A stretch of DNA of 64,000 nucleotides from Bacillus ndiopicus. Lineage in GTDB: Bacteria; Bacillota; Bacilli; Bacillales_A; Planococcaceae. Shown here in pieces: positions 34,918-44,320 of this stretch. The DNA lies in contig NZ_HG964408.1 of the NCBI RefSeq assembly GCF_000612805.1, positions 62,001 through 126,000 on the forward strand, read 5' to 3'. The position numbers and the translations under genes are program-made. Numbering within the stretch: position 1 is the first letter of the stretch; each line of letters begins with the position of its first letter. Below the pieces are notes generated by a model. That model saw only the letters and a list, made by a program, of their open reading frames with translations, ran no database searches and was not told the origin of the DNA.

Positions 34918-36012
34918 ATGCCTTATTTTACATGGCGTATTAGTGCTTTATTGCTTCTAGTTACATTATTTCTTGCTCACACAAAACTAACAAATGCTAC
35001 ATTATCGACTGCTTTTTTTATAAGTGCAGGGGTACTGGCTTTTTATTTCTTTATTCCTCTTTTGAAAAGAGGGAGGGTACTGTGCTATGGCTTCAGCATT
35101 TTATTGTTGTTTAGCAGTGCATTTTTATCATTAGATATTACATACGCATTGCCAATAATCGCTTATTTTTTCATTGATAGTGCGCTATCGTTAAAGATAA
35201 AATCATATGTAGGCTTGCTAAGTATCTCACTGCTTGGATTAATAGCGCTTGTCGCTATGCAAAAATTGCCTTTGTACGGAGCGTTATTAGTAGTAATAAG
35301 CATGGGTAGCGCATTTTTATTACGCAATTATGTGCAAGCTACTAGCGAAAAGCAGGTCTTATATGATGAGCTACTCGGGCAATATCGTTTATTGAAGCGT
35401 GCACAGGCCACGCAGGAGCAGCTTGTACGCACGGAGGAGCGTACGAATATCGCGCGTGATATGCATGATTCAGTTGGTCATCAGCTAACGGCATTGCTGA
35501 TGCATGCAGAAATGTTGTCAATGCAGCAAGACCATGCAGCAGTCGAGGAAATAAAGCGCCTTGCAAGAGCAAGCCTTGAGGAAACAAGATATGCAGTGCG
35601 ACAATTAAAGGCGAGTGAAGTATATGGAATACAATCTGTTTTACAGCTAATACGCAAGCTTGAAATCGAAAGTCGTTTACATATTCGTTTTACAGTTGAA
35701 AAAGGAGTACTATCCGTGCCGATATCCAATCAACAAAGCATTGTACTTTACCGAATACTACAGGAATCTTTGACAAACGCGATGAAGCATAGTGATTTTA
35801 AGGAAGTAGAAATATTGCTTGCTATTAATCCATTAGCACAAATTCAATTTACAGTGAAAAATAAACTGCTGAAGCAAACGCCAATTGTTTATGGCTTTGG
35901 GCTAGATAATATGAAGGAGCGAATTCAACAAGCAGGTGGCACAATACATATTTATCAAAAAACACAGTATTTTGTTGTCGAGGGGGCATTACCAGTTAAG
36001 GAGGATACATAA
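34918..36012 (+). CDS. sensor histidine kinase, DesK/LiaS type (LnrJ-like)
   Basis: 364 residues. Five or six membrane helices in residues 8-142 form the sensor, without an extracellular domain, as in kinases that sense membrane-active drugs. A coiled coil leads to the HisKA_3 domain with phospho-accepting His183 (RDMHDSVGHQLTAL), then an ATPase domain with QESLTNAMKHS and GFGLDNMKERI. ATG 34918 follows AAAGGAA. The response regulator starts at its last base. With the ABC exporter at 40929 it resembles B. subtilis lnrJK-lnrLMN. Confidence 0.88.
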   Translation: MPYFTWRISALLLLVTLFLAHTKLTNATLSTAFFISAGVLAFYFFIPLLKRGRVLCYGFSILLLFSSAFLSLDITYALPIIAYFFIDSALSLKIKSYVGLLSISLLGLIALVAMQKLPLYGALLVVISMGSAFLLRNYVQATSEKQVLYDELLGQYRLLKRAQATQEQLVRTEERTNIARDMHDSVGHQLTALLMHAEMLSMQQDHAAVEEIKRLARASLEETRYAVRQLKASEVYGIQSVLQLIRKLEIESRLHIRFTVEKGVLSVPISNQQSIVLYRILQESLTNAMKHSDFKEVEILLAINPLAQIQFTVKNKLLKQTPIVYGFGLDNMKERIQQAGGTIHIYQKTQYFVVEGALPVKEDT

Positions 36013-36650
36013 TGAAAACACGCATTTTACTTGTGGAGGATCAGGCAATTGTACGCAATGGCTTGAAGATGATTATTGAGCAAGATGAAACATTGTCAAT
36101 TGCAGCCGAGGCGAGCAATGGAATAGAGGCACTTACTTTATTAGAGCAGCAGTCTATCGATTTAGTTTTAATGGATATTCGCATGCCTGAAATGAATGGT
36201 GTTGAAGCGACGAGGCAAATCCGCAGTCGTTTTCCGATGATGAAAATATTAATATTAACGACATTTGATGATGAGGAGTACGCGTACCAAACATTAAAGG
36301 ACGGGGCCAATGGCTTTTTAGTTAAATCGTCTGAGCCGAAAAAATTAATCACAAGCATCCACAGCGTATTAGCGGGTGGTATGGTACTGCAGGAAGATGT
36401 GGCGGCAAAATTAGTGCCAAAGCTATTGCGACAATCAATCAAGCAAGAACAGCCGCCTACAACTTTAACCGAAAGAGAGCTAGAAATTGCGAAATTGGTT
36501 GGTGAAGGGAAGACGAACAAAGAAATTGCCGCAGCCTTATTTTTATCCGTTGGTACAGTAAAAAATCATATTACACATATTTTAACTGAATTACAGCTAA
36601 GAGACCGTACGCAGCTGGCGATTTATGCGGTGCGTAATGGATTCGTTTAA
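36012..36650 (+). CDS. NarL/FixJ-type response regulator (LnrK-like)
   Basis: 212 residues. Receiver domain with phosphorylatable Asp55 (LVLMDIRMPE), then a LuxR-type helix-turn-helix (about 147-205; TLTERELEIAKLVGEGKTNKEIA). It shares one base with the kinase stop codon, so the two are translationally coupled partners. Confidence 0.92.
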   Translation: MKTRILLVEDQAIVRNGLKMIIEQDETLSIAAEASNGIEALTLLEQQSIDLVLMDIRMPEMNGVEATRQIRSRFPMMKILILTTFDDEEYAYQTLKDGANGFLVKSSEPKKLITSIHSVLAGGMVLQEDVAAKLVPKLLRQSIKQEQPPTTLTERELEIAKLVGEGKTNKEIAAALFLSVGTVKNHITHILTELQLRDRTQLAIYAVRNGFV

Positions 36651-36679
36651 TATATGATGAAGGAAAAGGAGTAATATAC

Positions 36680-36889
36680 ATACTATTACTTTGGAGTGCT
36701 TCAGGTTTGCTTGCCATTTTTGCCTTTGTTTTTGCAGTGGACAGGTTCTCATGGGTTCATATGCTCATTAGTGCCATTGCATCTATACCCGTTACAGCCT
36801 ATTTCTTTGGCGTAGAAAATGCTTGGCAGTATGTTGGGTTTACACCTATCATCTTCTTCATATTGACAATCGTTTCATGGTTTTTATAA
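36680..36889 (+). CDS. small membrane protein with uncertain start
   Basis: The open frame encodes three hydrophobic helices (ending in PIIFFILTIVSWFL at TAA 36887-36889). There is no ATG in frame. AAAGGAG lies eight bases before ATA 36680, which would give 69 residues and complete the first helix; TTG 36707 with GGAG ten bases upstream would give 60 residues. ATA may be a mutated ATG. It follows the response regulator closely and may belong to its operon. No family recognised. Confidence 0.5.
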   Translation: MLLLWSASGLLAIFAFVFAVDRFSWVHMLISAIASIPVTAYFFGVENAWQYVGFTPIIFFILTIVSWFL

Positions 36890-36925
36890 AAAAGAAAAAT
36901 GAAAATAATAGAAGCTTGAAATGAG

Positions 36926-36962
36926 TCGTGCCAATCAACCTGAGAATTGGCACGATTTTTTT
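36926..36962 (+). terminator. intrinsic terminator
   Basis: Perfect 10-bp stem TCGTGCCAAT / ATTGGCACGA (36926-36935, 36946-36955) followed by seven T. It separates the two-component genes from the surface protein gene. Confidence 0.9.
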
Positions 36963-37088
36963 ATGTTACCCTCGCATAACCTTCAATAATTATTTTTCCA
37001 AAATTTTTTATTTTTTAACCTAACTTTAACCTTTGCTCTGTATACTTTCTCCATGTGAAAACAAAATCAATCGAAAGGAGTAACAAAT

Positions 37089-40000
37089 ATGCAACGAAAA
37101 GCAAAGCGAAAACTCGCATGGATAGCGATAATGGTCTTGTTTATGCAAACGCTGTTTGGTAATCTACCGGCAATGGCGATAGATAGGGATAATACAATAA
37201 GCCCTGTAGTCGCACAAATGTCAACGACTTCCGCAGATAGTGCAACCATCACGCAACAGGCAACGACAGCGGATAGTGCGGTGATTTATGTCAAACAAGG
37301 AGCAAGTGGAAATGGCACAAGTTGGACAAATGCCTTTGGCGATTTACAGTCAGCACTTGACGAAGCATCCATTAAATTAACAGCAGGAGCAACATCTGTA
37401 GAAATTTGGTTAGCACAAGGGACGTATACATCAACAAAACAAATTGACGTAACGGACAATCGTACTAAGACCTTCCAAATGCAAAATAATGTTGCGATTT
37501 ATGGAGGGTTTAGTGGTAATGGAACCGAGCGCGATTGGCAGATGTATGAAACGACTTTAAGCGGTGATATTGATGTAGCAGGTAATAACTCAGATAATGC
37601 TTATCATGTCTTTTATCATCCAGATGGCTTGAATTTAAATGCTACAGCTCTTTTAGATGGTGTAACCATTACAGGGGGAAATGCAAATATTGGAAATAAT
37701 CTACATTGGAGTGGAGGCGGTATGTTCAATGAAAATAATAGCCCTACGCTCACGAATGTGATATTCAGTAGCAATACTGCACGTTCTGGAGGAGGCATGT
37801 ATAATGAAAATAGTAGCCCCACGCTCAAGAATGTGATATTCAGTAGCAATACTGCAAGTTCTGGAGGCGGCATGCTCAATACTAGTAGTAGCCCTACGCT
37901 AACAGATGTGTCGTTTGATCGCAATAGCGCACCTTCTGGTGGGGGCGGTATGTTCAATTTTATTAGTAGCCCCTCTCTCACAAATGTGACGTTTGATCGC
38001 AATACCGCAGATTATGGAGGCGGTATGTTCAATAACAGTAGTAGTCCCACGCTCACAAATGTGACGTTTAATCGCAATAGCGCACCTTCTTGGGGGGGCG
38101 GTATGTACAATACTAGTAGTAACCCCACGCTAACAGGTGTGTCGTTTGCTAGCAATAGCGCAGATTATGGAGGCGGCATGTATAATACTGATAGTAGCCC
38201 TACGCTTACAAATGGAACATTCAGTAACAATACCGCAGATTATGGGGGCGGCATGTATAATATTAATAGTAGTATCCCTATGCTAACAGGTGTGATGTTT
38301 GCTAGCAATAATAGTGCACATTATGGGGGCGGTATGCACAATGACAATCATAGTAGCCCCACGCTAACAGGTGTATCGTTTGCTAGCAATACCGCAGATT
38401 ATGGGGGCGGTATGTTCAATAACAATTATAGTAGTCCCACGCTCACAAATGTGATGTTCAGTAGCAATACCGCATCTGATAGCTTAAGCGGTGGCATCTA
38501 CAATAACAAAAGTAGCCCCTCCCTAATAAATATTACAATTAGCGGAAACTCAAGCGCTATTTACGGCGGTGAGGCAAACAGTAAAATTCAAAATAGTATT
38601 ATCGTAGGCAATGATGGTAAACGAGCACTTACTAACTATAGTGGTATGATTGAAAATAGCTTATTGGATGTAGATACAGGTGGGCAGGTGCTAGCCAAAT
38701 TTTATCGGTCAACAACGGATATACAACCTGATACGTATACACCAGAAGATATTTTTATTGACCCAAGTCAGCAGGATTATCAACTACGAGCAGGGTCGCC
38801 AGCGATTAATACAGGAAACAATGCGCTCAATACACAAGCAACTGACCTTTTAGGCAATCCACGGAGGCAAGGTAGTTTCATAGATTTAGGGGCATATGAG
38901 TCAGAGTTTGCGTACCATGCGATGTACGAAAGAAATGGCGCAATAGGTGATAGACCTGTGGATAACATGACTTATAAACAAGGCGATACTGTAACCGTAC
39001 AAAATCGTGGGAACTTAGCAAAAACAGGTTTTACATTTGCAGGATGGAACACACAAGCAGATGGTCAAGGGCAGGACTATGCTGAAAATGCCTCTTTCAC
39101 AATGAGCGCACAAAATCAGACATTCTATGCCCAGTGGACAACGAACCCAACCTATACAGTGATCTACGATAAAAATGGCGCAACAGGTGGCACTGTGCCC
39201 AAAGACAACGGAGTCTACGAAGAAAATGACCATGTAACCGTACAAGGTAATAGCGGTCAGCTTGTCAGAACAGGATATACATTCAAAGGCTGGAATACGC
39301 AAGCAGATGGCCAAGGACAGGAGTATGCTGAAAATGCCTATTTTACAATGGGCGCACAAAATCAAATATTCTATGCTCAGTGGACAGCGAACACCTACCC
39401 TGTAACCTTTGAAGCAAATGGTGGGAGTGCCATCGTAGCGCAACAAGTACCGTACAATACGCAGGCAAGTGAACCCACTCCTCCAAGCAAACAAGGGCAT
39501 ACATTTGTTGGGTGGTATAAAGACACAGCATTGACACAGGAATGGAATTTTGCAACGGATATTGTAACAGCAGCCATCACTTTGTATGCGAAGTGGACAA
39601 CGAATCCAACCTATACAGTGACCTACGATAAAAATGGCGCAACAGGTGGTACTGTGCCAAAAGACAACGGAGTCTACGAAGAAAATGACCATGTAACCGT
39701 ACAAGGCAATAGCGGTCAGCTTGTCAGAACAGGGTATTCATTCAAAGGCTGGAACACGCAAGTAGATGGTAAAGGAACATCCTATGCTGAAAAAGCAATA
39801 TTCCCAATGAAGAAAGCAGATGTGACATTGTATGCGGAGTGGAGAGCAAACCCACCAGCAACAGGCGGAGGCAGTAATCCACCACCTGTATCGAATGACA
39901 ACGACTACTCACCACCAACAAAAGTGACTATCACCTTGCAGACGAATGGTGGAACAGCTTTAAAACCAATCGAAATACCCTATAACACAAAAATAAGTGA

Positions 40001-40694
40001 TATACCTAGCCCAACGAGAGAAGGTTATCGCTTTGACGGTTGGTATCAAGATGAAGCACTAACAAAGCCGTTGACAGAGGAAACGGTTGTGCGAGAAAAT
40101 AGTACGCTTTATGCGAAATGGACGGCATTGCCTGTGGAAGAGCCGAAGCAACCACAAGAGCCGCAATCAGCAAAGCCAAACGTGATATTTAGAGATGTAG
40201 AAAAACATTGGGCAAAAGCAATGATTGAGGAACTAGCGACACTTGGTATTATTCAGGGATATGAAGATGGATCTTTCCGTCCGAATTCACCGATTAGCCG
40301 TATGCATGTAGCAGTGTTACTCACAAGAGCCTTTCCACTCGAAACAGTAAGAAACGCTGATGATTTCTCAGATGTGCCGAAAAATCACCGTTACTATGAA
40401 GCGATTAAGACACTACAACAGGCGGGCATTGTAGATGGCTCGAATGGGGCATTCCATCCAACAGAAAATATGACAAGAGCGCAATTGGCGAAAGTCCTTG
40501 TGGGCGTACTTGGACTGACACCAGAAGGCACAAGCTCATTCAAAGATGTTGCTAGCAAACATTGGAGCGCAGGCTATATTGCAGCATTAGAGCGTGAAGG
40601 GATTGCGTTAGGTGATAACGGCAATTTCCGCCCAAATGAGCCAGTAACAAGAGCGCAGTTTGTAGCATTTTTATATCGAATCATGCAAAAATAG
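37089..40694 (+). CDS. S-layer-anchored beta-helix and Listeria-Bacteroides-repeat protein
   Basis: 1201 residues. Signal peptide about 1-30. Residues about 60-200 carry a pectate-lyase-like lead-in (VIYVKQGASGNGTSW). Residues 209-496 hold about eleven repeats of 24-27 residues of the type GGGMFN-SSPTLTNV-F-NTA, predicted to stack as a right-handed beta-helix. Five Listeria-Bacteroides (Flg_new) repeats (about 607-1015) end in YAQWT or YAKWT. Three SLH domains (about 1031-1201) bind secondary cell-wall polymer. Surface-exposed adhesin or envelope protein; ligand unknown. AAAGGAG ribosome site; own terminator. Confidence 0.88.
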   Translation: MQRKAKRKLAWIAIMVLFMQTLFGNLPAMAIDRDNTISPVVAQMSTTSADSATITQQATTADSAVIYVKQGASGNGTSWTNAFGDLQSALDEASIKLTAGATSVEIWLAQGTYTSTKQIDVTDNRTKTFQMQNNVAIYGGFSGNGTERDWQMYETTLSGDIDVAGNNSDNAYHVFYHPDGLNLNATALLDGVTITGGNANIGNNLHWSGGGMFNENNSPTLTNVIFSSNTARSGGGMYNENSSPTLKNVIFSSNTASSGGGMLNTSSSPTLTDVSFDRNSAPSGGGGMFNFISSPSLTNVTFDRNTADYGGGMFNNSSSPTLTNVTFNRNSAPSWGGGMYNTSSNPTLTGVSFASNSADYGGGMYNTDSSPTLTNGTFSNNTADYGGGMYNINSSIPMLTGVMFASNNSAHYGGGMHNDNHSSPTLTGVSFASNTADYGGGMFNNNYSSPTLTNVMFSSNTASDSLSGGIYNNKSSPSLINITISGNSSAIYGGEANSKIQNSIIVGNDGKRALTNYSGMIENSLLDVDTGGQVLAKFYRSTTDIQPDTYTPEDIFIDPSQQDYQLRAGSPAINTGNNALNTQATDLLGNPRRQGSFIDLGAYESEFAYHAMYERNGAIGDRPVDNMTYKQGDTVTVQNRGNLAKTGFTFAGWNTQADGQGQDYAENASFTMSAQNQTFYAQWTTNPTYTVIYDKNGATGGTVPKDNGVYEENDHVTVQGNSGQLVRTGYTFKGWNTQADGQGQEYAENAYFTMGAQNQIFYAQWTANTYPVTFEANGGSAIVAQQVPYNTQASEPTPPSKQGHTFVGWYKDTALTQEWNFATDIVTAAITLYAKWTTNPTYTVTYDKNGATGGTVPKDNGVYEENDHVTVQGNSGQLVRTGYSFKGWNTQVDGKGTSYAEKAIFPMKKADVTLYAEWRANPPATGGGSNPPPVSNDNDYSPPTKVTITLQTNGGTALKPIEIPYNTKISDIPSPTREGYRFDGWYQDEALTKPLTEETVVRENSTLYAKWTALPVEEPKQPQEPQSAKPNVIFRDVEKHWAKAMIEELATLGIIQGYEDGSFRPNSPISRMHVAVLLTRAFPLETVRNADDFSDVPKNHRYYEAIKTLQQAGIVDGSNGAFHPTENMTRAQLAKVLVGVLGLTPEGTSSFKDVASKHWSAGYIAALEREGIALGDNGNFRPNEPVTRAQFVAFLYRIMQK
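39151..39780 (+). repeat. near-identical internal direct repeat in the surface protein gene
   Basis: About 150-170 bases from 39151 onward (coding YDKNGATGGTVPKDNG... to FKGWNTQ) recur almost unchanged from about 39610, separated by one different Flg_new repeat. High DNA identity implies recent duplication or gene conversion and allows unit number to vary by recombination. Confidence 0.8.
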
Positions 40695-40702
40695 CAAGAA
40701 AC

Positions 40703-40737
40703 AAAAAACTTGAAGGGATGTTTCTTTCAAGTTTTTT
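40703..40737 (+). terminator. intrinsic terminator after the surface protein gene
   Basis: AAAAAACTTGAA (40703-40714) pairs with TTCAAGTTTTTT (40726-40737) with continued T run. Confidence 0.88.
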
Positions 40738-40879
40738 TGTTGTGTAAAACACGTTTATATACTGTTCAGTAAACAATTTTTGAGCTATTGTTTCTCCATT
40801 TCATTCCTTATAAATAAATGTACCCAATGGGTTTGTATAAAAAATGACCTCCGTCATGATAAATTGTGACATGCGCTAG

Positions 40880-40908
40880 TCGTTTTGCCATTAATTGCTT
40901 GTTATACT
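40880..40908 (+). promoter_or_regulatory. candidate extended -10 promoter for the ABC exporter
   Basis: TG-T-TATACT at 40900-40908 with a poor -35 (TCGTTT), 20 bases before the ATG of the ATPase gene. The weak -35 suits an activator such as the linked response regulator, though no operator could be defined. ATGAC-CTCC-GTCAT at about 40843-40856 is a short palindrome upstream. Confidence 0.4.
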
Positions 40909-40928
40909 ACTAGACAGGGGGGAACGTA

Positions 40929-41861
40929 ATGATTGAAGTAGTAAACTTAACGAAGAATTTTAAAAACATAAAAGCTGTAGACAATGTCAATTTATATATT
41001 GAGCCAGGGGAAATCGTTGGCTTGTTAGGGCCGAATGGGGCAGGAAAATCCACAACAATTGCACTTATTTCTACATTGATTCAGCCTACAGCGGGGGACG
41101 TGCTTTTCCAGCAACAAAGCGTTATAAACAATCCTAAGCTACTTCGTGATGTATTAGGTGTTGTCCCACAGGAAGTAGCCTTATATAAGGATTTGACAGC
41201 GCGGGAAAATTTGCAATTTTTCGGTACGATTCAAAAAATACCAAAAGGGGAACTACAGGGACGAATTAATGCTGTATTAAAGCAAGTTGGTTTAGAGGAT
41301 GACAGAAAAAAGCTTGTCAAATATTATTCGAGTGGGATGAGAAGGCGGCTCAATATTGGTGCTGCATTATTGCATAAGCCAGCATATTTAATTATGGATG
41401 AGCCAACTGTAGGCATTGACCCACAATCCAGAAGCTATATTTTGCAAGCAATTAAGCAACTAAATCAAGAGGACAAGACTGCGATTATTTACACAAGCCA
41501 CTATATGGAGGAGGTCGAGTTTTTATGTGACCGGCTCTATATTATGGATCAAGGCAAAATCATTGCTGCTGGTACAATGGAAGAAATTAAAGCGATTTTA
41601 TCCTCAGAAAAAACGATAGAAATCAAGCTCGAACGGCATTCGAAATCCTTTGTAGAAGCACTAACGACACTAAAATTGCTATCGAATATACAAATAGCTG
41701 AGGCGCAAATCTCCTTTACTGTGGAGAAAAATACCGATTTTTTATCGGTGATTTTACCGTTATGTGAGGCCCATAATATTGTATTGAAAGGCTTTCATGT
41801 GAAGGAGCCGACATTGGAAGATGTATTTTTGCATTTGACAGGTCGCGCTTTACGTGATTAG
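40929..41861 (+). CDS. ABC exporter ATP-binding protein (LnrL-like)
   Basis: 310 residues. Walker A GPNGAGKS at 34-41, a degenerate signature YYSSGMRRRLNIG, Walker B YLIMDEPTVGID and a C-terminal extension as in drug-exporting DrrA/NatA types. RBS AGGGGGGAA. Two permeases follow directly. Size and order match B. subtilis LnrL (linearmycin resistance), and a DesK-type kinase/regulator lies upstream, but substrate assignment is inference. Confidence 0.9.
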   Translation: MIEVVNLTKNFKNIKAVDNVNLYIEPGEIVGLLGPNGAGKSTTIALISTLIQPTAGDVLFQQQSVINNPKLLRDVLGVVPQEVALYKDLTARENLQFFGTIQKIPKGELQGRINAVLKQVGLEDDRKKLVKYYSSGMRRRLNIGAALLHKPAYLIMDEPTVGIDPQSRSYILQAIKQLNQEDKTAIIYTSHYMEEVEFLCDRLYIMDQGKIIAAGTMEEIKAILSSEKTIEIKLERHSKSFVEALTTLKLLSNIQIAEAQISFTVEKNTDFLSVILPLCEAHNIVLKGFHVKEPTLEDVFLHLTGRALRD

Positions 41862-41872
41862 GGGGGCTATTG

Positions 41873-43078
41873 ATGTTTATAGCATTTATTCGTAAGCAGC
41901 TCACATTAATTTGGCGAAGCCCTGGGGAGCTACAGCTTTTACTAGGAATGCCTCTGATCATGATTATGATTATTAATTTTGCATTCGGAGCGTTTATGGA
42001 AGAAGACGCTGTGTCAGTCCAAGCTCAAGTTGCTTTAATAGAACAGGACGATGAACAGCTTGCGCTACAGGAATTTGGCGAAATGCAAAATGCCATACTT
42101 CCGATTACATATTTAAAGCAAGAGTTATTGCAATTACAGCAGTTTATCAATGTAACAACAATTGAGGCGCAATCATTAGAGGAAGCAAAAAAATCCAATG
42201 ATTATAGCGCAATTGTTGTGATACCAGAAGGTTTTACAGCGCAGTATTTGACCTCGCTTTTTTTGCAAGGTGAAGCGCCAGCTCTTGAAATTTACTTGAA
42301 TGATAAACGAGAATTTACACCACTAATTGTACAAAATATTATGGACAGCTATCAGCGCCAATTTACATTGCATAGCGCTTTTGTGCAGCAAGGACTTATC
42401 ACAGCTAATTCAATTATACCGACAGGGGAATTTTCTTCGACGATTGAGACAGTGAACCAGCGTCCACCTGTTATGCTGAGTGCCTACTATTCTTTTGGAT
42501 TTAGTGTGATGTTTGTTCTATATTGGGTTGGCATAATGGCAGGGCAGGCTCTTTCAGAAAAGGAGAGCCATATTTTTAATCGAATGGTGCTAGCAAATAT
42601 TCCACCTGTACGATATTTACTAACGATTTTGTTGTCAACTATTATATTAGTAACATTACAAATGCTCATTTTATTCACTATTGTTCATATTGTATTTGAT
42701 GTTGCGTTTGAGGGTTTGCTTGGCTATGTTGTAACTACTGTCTGTATCGCAACGACTGTAGGGGGTATGGCGGCTTTCTATTCGGCGCTCAATTACCGCA
42801 ATAATTCATATGAAGCATCTTCTTTATTTAATACAGTCTTTGTGTCGATTCTCGCCTTGCTTGGAGGCTCATTTTTTAATTTAAGCTTAGCAGTACCTAA
42901 GCTTGCTAAATTAGGACATTTTACACCGAATGGCGCAGCATTACAAAGCTATTTATTGCTACAACAGGGTGCATCGTTTGCTCAGCTAGCACCGTATTTA
43001 ATGACATTGCTATTATTAACACTTGCCTTCTTCTTTGCTGCTGTTCGCATTTTCCCGAAAAAGGGAGGGCTTGCATGA
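41873..43078 (+). CDS. ABC-2 type permease 1 (LnrM-like)
   Basis: 401 residues. One N-terminal helix (about 16-38), a large extracytoplasmic region (about 40-210), then five C-terminal helices, the ABC-2 membrane layout. ATG 41873 is used (GGGGGG upstream), not TTG 41870. Overlaps the next permease by 4 bases. Confidence 0.88.
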   Translation: MFIAFIRKQLTLIWRSPGELQLLLGMPLIMIMIINFAFGAFMEEDAVSVQAQVALIEQDDEQLALQEFGEMQNAILPITYLKQELLQLQQFINVTTIEAQSLEEAKKSNDYSAIVVIPEGFTAQYLTSLFLQGEAPALEIYLNDKREFTPLIVQNIMDSYQRQFTLHSAFVQQGLITANSIIPTGEFSSTIETVNQRPPVMLSAYYSFGFSVMFVLYWVGIMAGQALSEKESHIFNRMVLANIPPVRYLLTILLSTIILVTLQMLILFTIVHIVFDVAFEGLLGYVVTTVCIATTVGGMAAFYSALNYRNNSYEASSLFNTVFVSILALLGGSFFNLSLAVPKLAKLGHFTPNGAALQSYLLLQQGASFAQLAPYLMTLLLLTLAFFFAAVRIFPKKGGLA

Positions 43079-44160
43079 TTACAATTTTTAAAACAAAATG
43101 CTTATTACTATTAAGAAATCCTATAAATTATATTATTTCAACAGTTGTTATTTGTTTATTTGTCTATTTAATGGGGCATCAGCAAAAGGAGCCTATAGCA
43201 ATAGCTTCCTTGCTAAATGAGCAGGAAACAGCGCAAGCACTACAGGCATTACAGAAAATTTCTTATTACGACTATTCAGTGCATACAGAACAAAAGGCGC
43301 AAGAGCTTGTTGAGGCGGGGGAAGTAAAGGCTGCAATTTTTTTATTTGATGAGCAATTTAGGCTCGTTGTGGCAAATGATTTCATGGATTCTGCCCTTTT
43401 GCAAAAGGAGCTCAATATAGTGTATCATGATAGGCTTCAACAAACGGCTTTATTGCAAGCATTTCCAGCGCAACAGGCTCAAGTGAAAGAGATTTTCACA
43501 CAAGCACAAATAACTCCAGCCTTCCATATACAATATCAAAACTCAAAGTGGGAGGAAGCGCCAATTTATAATCGCCAGCTATCTACCTTGTTCTCGTTCT
43601 CATTGTTTATGGTCATTTATACCACGGCGTCAGGAGTTAGTTATATTTTAGCAGAAAGAAATATGGGTGTGTGGAATCGATTAATTGTATCGAGTATTAG
43701 TAAATGGCAAGCTTACACAGCTAATCTCGCTTATGCATTTTGTATTAGCTATGTGCAGCTAGTTTTTATATTTAGTATTTTTCGCTATGTGGCGGACGTT
43801 GATTTTTATGGGAGCTTTACTTTTACATTGATTCTAATTATTCCATATTTGCTATGCGTTGTAGCGTTGACAATCTTTATTGCGTCGATTACCAATACAA
43901 TTAGTCAATTTAACACAATGATTATGTTAATTGCTATATCCTTTGCGATGTTAGGTGGTGCATACTGGTTACTTGAAGCAGTCAGCTCACCATTTATTTA
44001 TTTGCTATCATACATCTCGCCAATAAGATATGGCTTAGAAATATTGAAAGGCGGCAGTACATGGAACGAGCTGCTACAGCCTATTAGTATTTTGCTATTT
44101 ATGGCTGTCGTTTTGATGGGCATTGGCATCAATATAATGGAGAAAAAAGCAGATACATGA
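43075..44160 (+). CDS. ABC-2 type permease 2 (LnrN-like)
   Basis: 361 residues with the same layout as its neighbour: helix near 15-32, extracytoplasmic segment about 33-180, and five or six C-terminal helices. ATG overlaps the previous stop codon (ATGA). It should form a heterodimeric channel with permease 1, powered by the ATPase at 40929. Confidence 0.88.
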   Translation: MITIFKTKCLLLLRNPINYIISTVVICLFVYLMGHQQKEPIAIASLLNEQETAQALQALQKISYYDYSVHTEQKAQELVEAGEVKAAIFLFDEQFRLVVANDFMDSALLQKELNIVYHDRLQQTALLQAFPAQQAQVKEIFTQAQITPAFHIQYQNSKWEEAPIYNRQLSTLFSFSLFMVIYTTASGVSYILAERNMGVWNRLIVSSISKWQAYTANLAYAFCISYVQLVFIFSIFRYVADVDFYGSFTFTLILIIPYLLCVVALTIFIASITNTISQFNTMIMLIAISFAMLGGAYWLLEAVSSPFIYLLSYISPIRYGLEILKGGSTWNELLQPISILLFMAVVLMGIGINIMEKKADT

Positions 44161-44165
44161 AAAGA

Positions 44166-44196
44166 GGCTGCCTCTCGTATATTCGAAGAGGCAGCC
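44166..44196 (+). terminator. hairpin after the ABC exporter operon
   Basis: GGCTGCCTCT (44166-44175) and AGAGGCAGCC (44187-44196) form a perfect 10-bp stem beginning six bases after the permease stop. No T run follows; repeat array B begins at the next base. Confidence 0.6.
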
Positions 44197-44320
44197 AATT
44201 CGCTGATATATTCAGAAAATCGCCGATAAATTAGCGAAAGCCGCTGATATATTCAGAAAGTCGCCGATAAATCAGTGAAAGCCGCTGATATCTTTCCAAA
44301 AGCCGCCGATATATTTTTTA
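44197..44320 (+). repeat. intergenic tandem array B, six 20/21-bp units of the CGC-N-GATA family
   Basis: CGCTGATA or CGCCGATA occurs at 44201, 44221, 44242, 44262, 44283 and 44304, steps of 20, 21, 20, 21 and 21. Units resemble the half-units of array A (CGC-N-GATA followed by A/T and a GAAA tract). The array lies between convergent genes and reaches the stop codon of the YobU-like gene. Confidence 0.88.

Noticed and set aside
36041-36520. 159-codon frame antisense to the response regulator
   Set aside because: Complete overlap with an intact gene and no translation signals.
37713-38574. Short tandem DNA repeats here as an independent repeat element
   Set aside because: They are in frame and encode the beta-helix repeats of the surface protein, so they are explained as coding repeats.
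39015-39704. 229-codon open frame antisense to the surface protein gene
   Set aside because: It mirrors the internal repeats of the sense gene, is rich in Cys/Ile/Arg from reversed codons and has no start signals.
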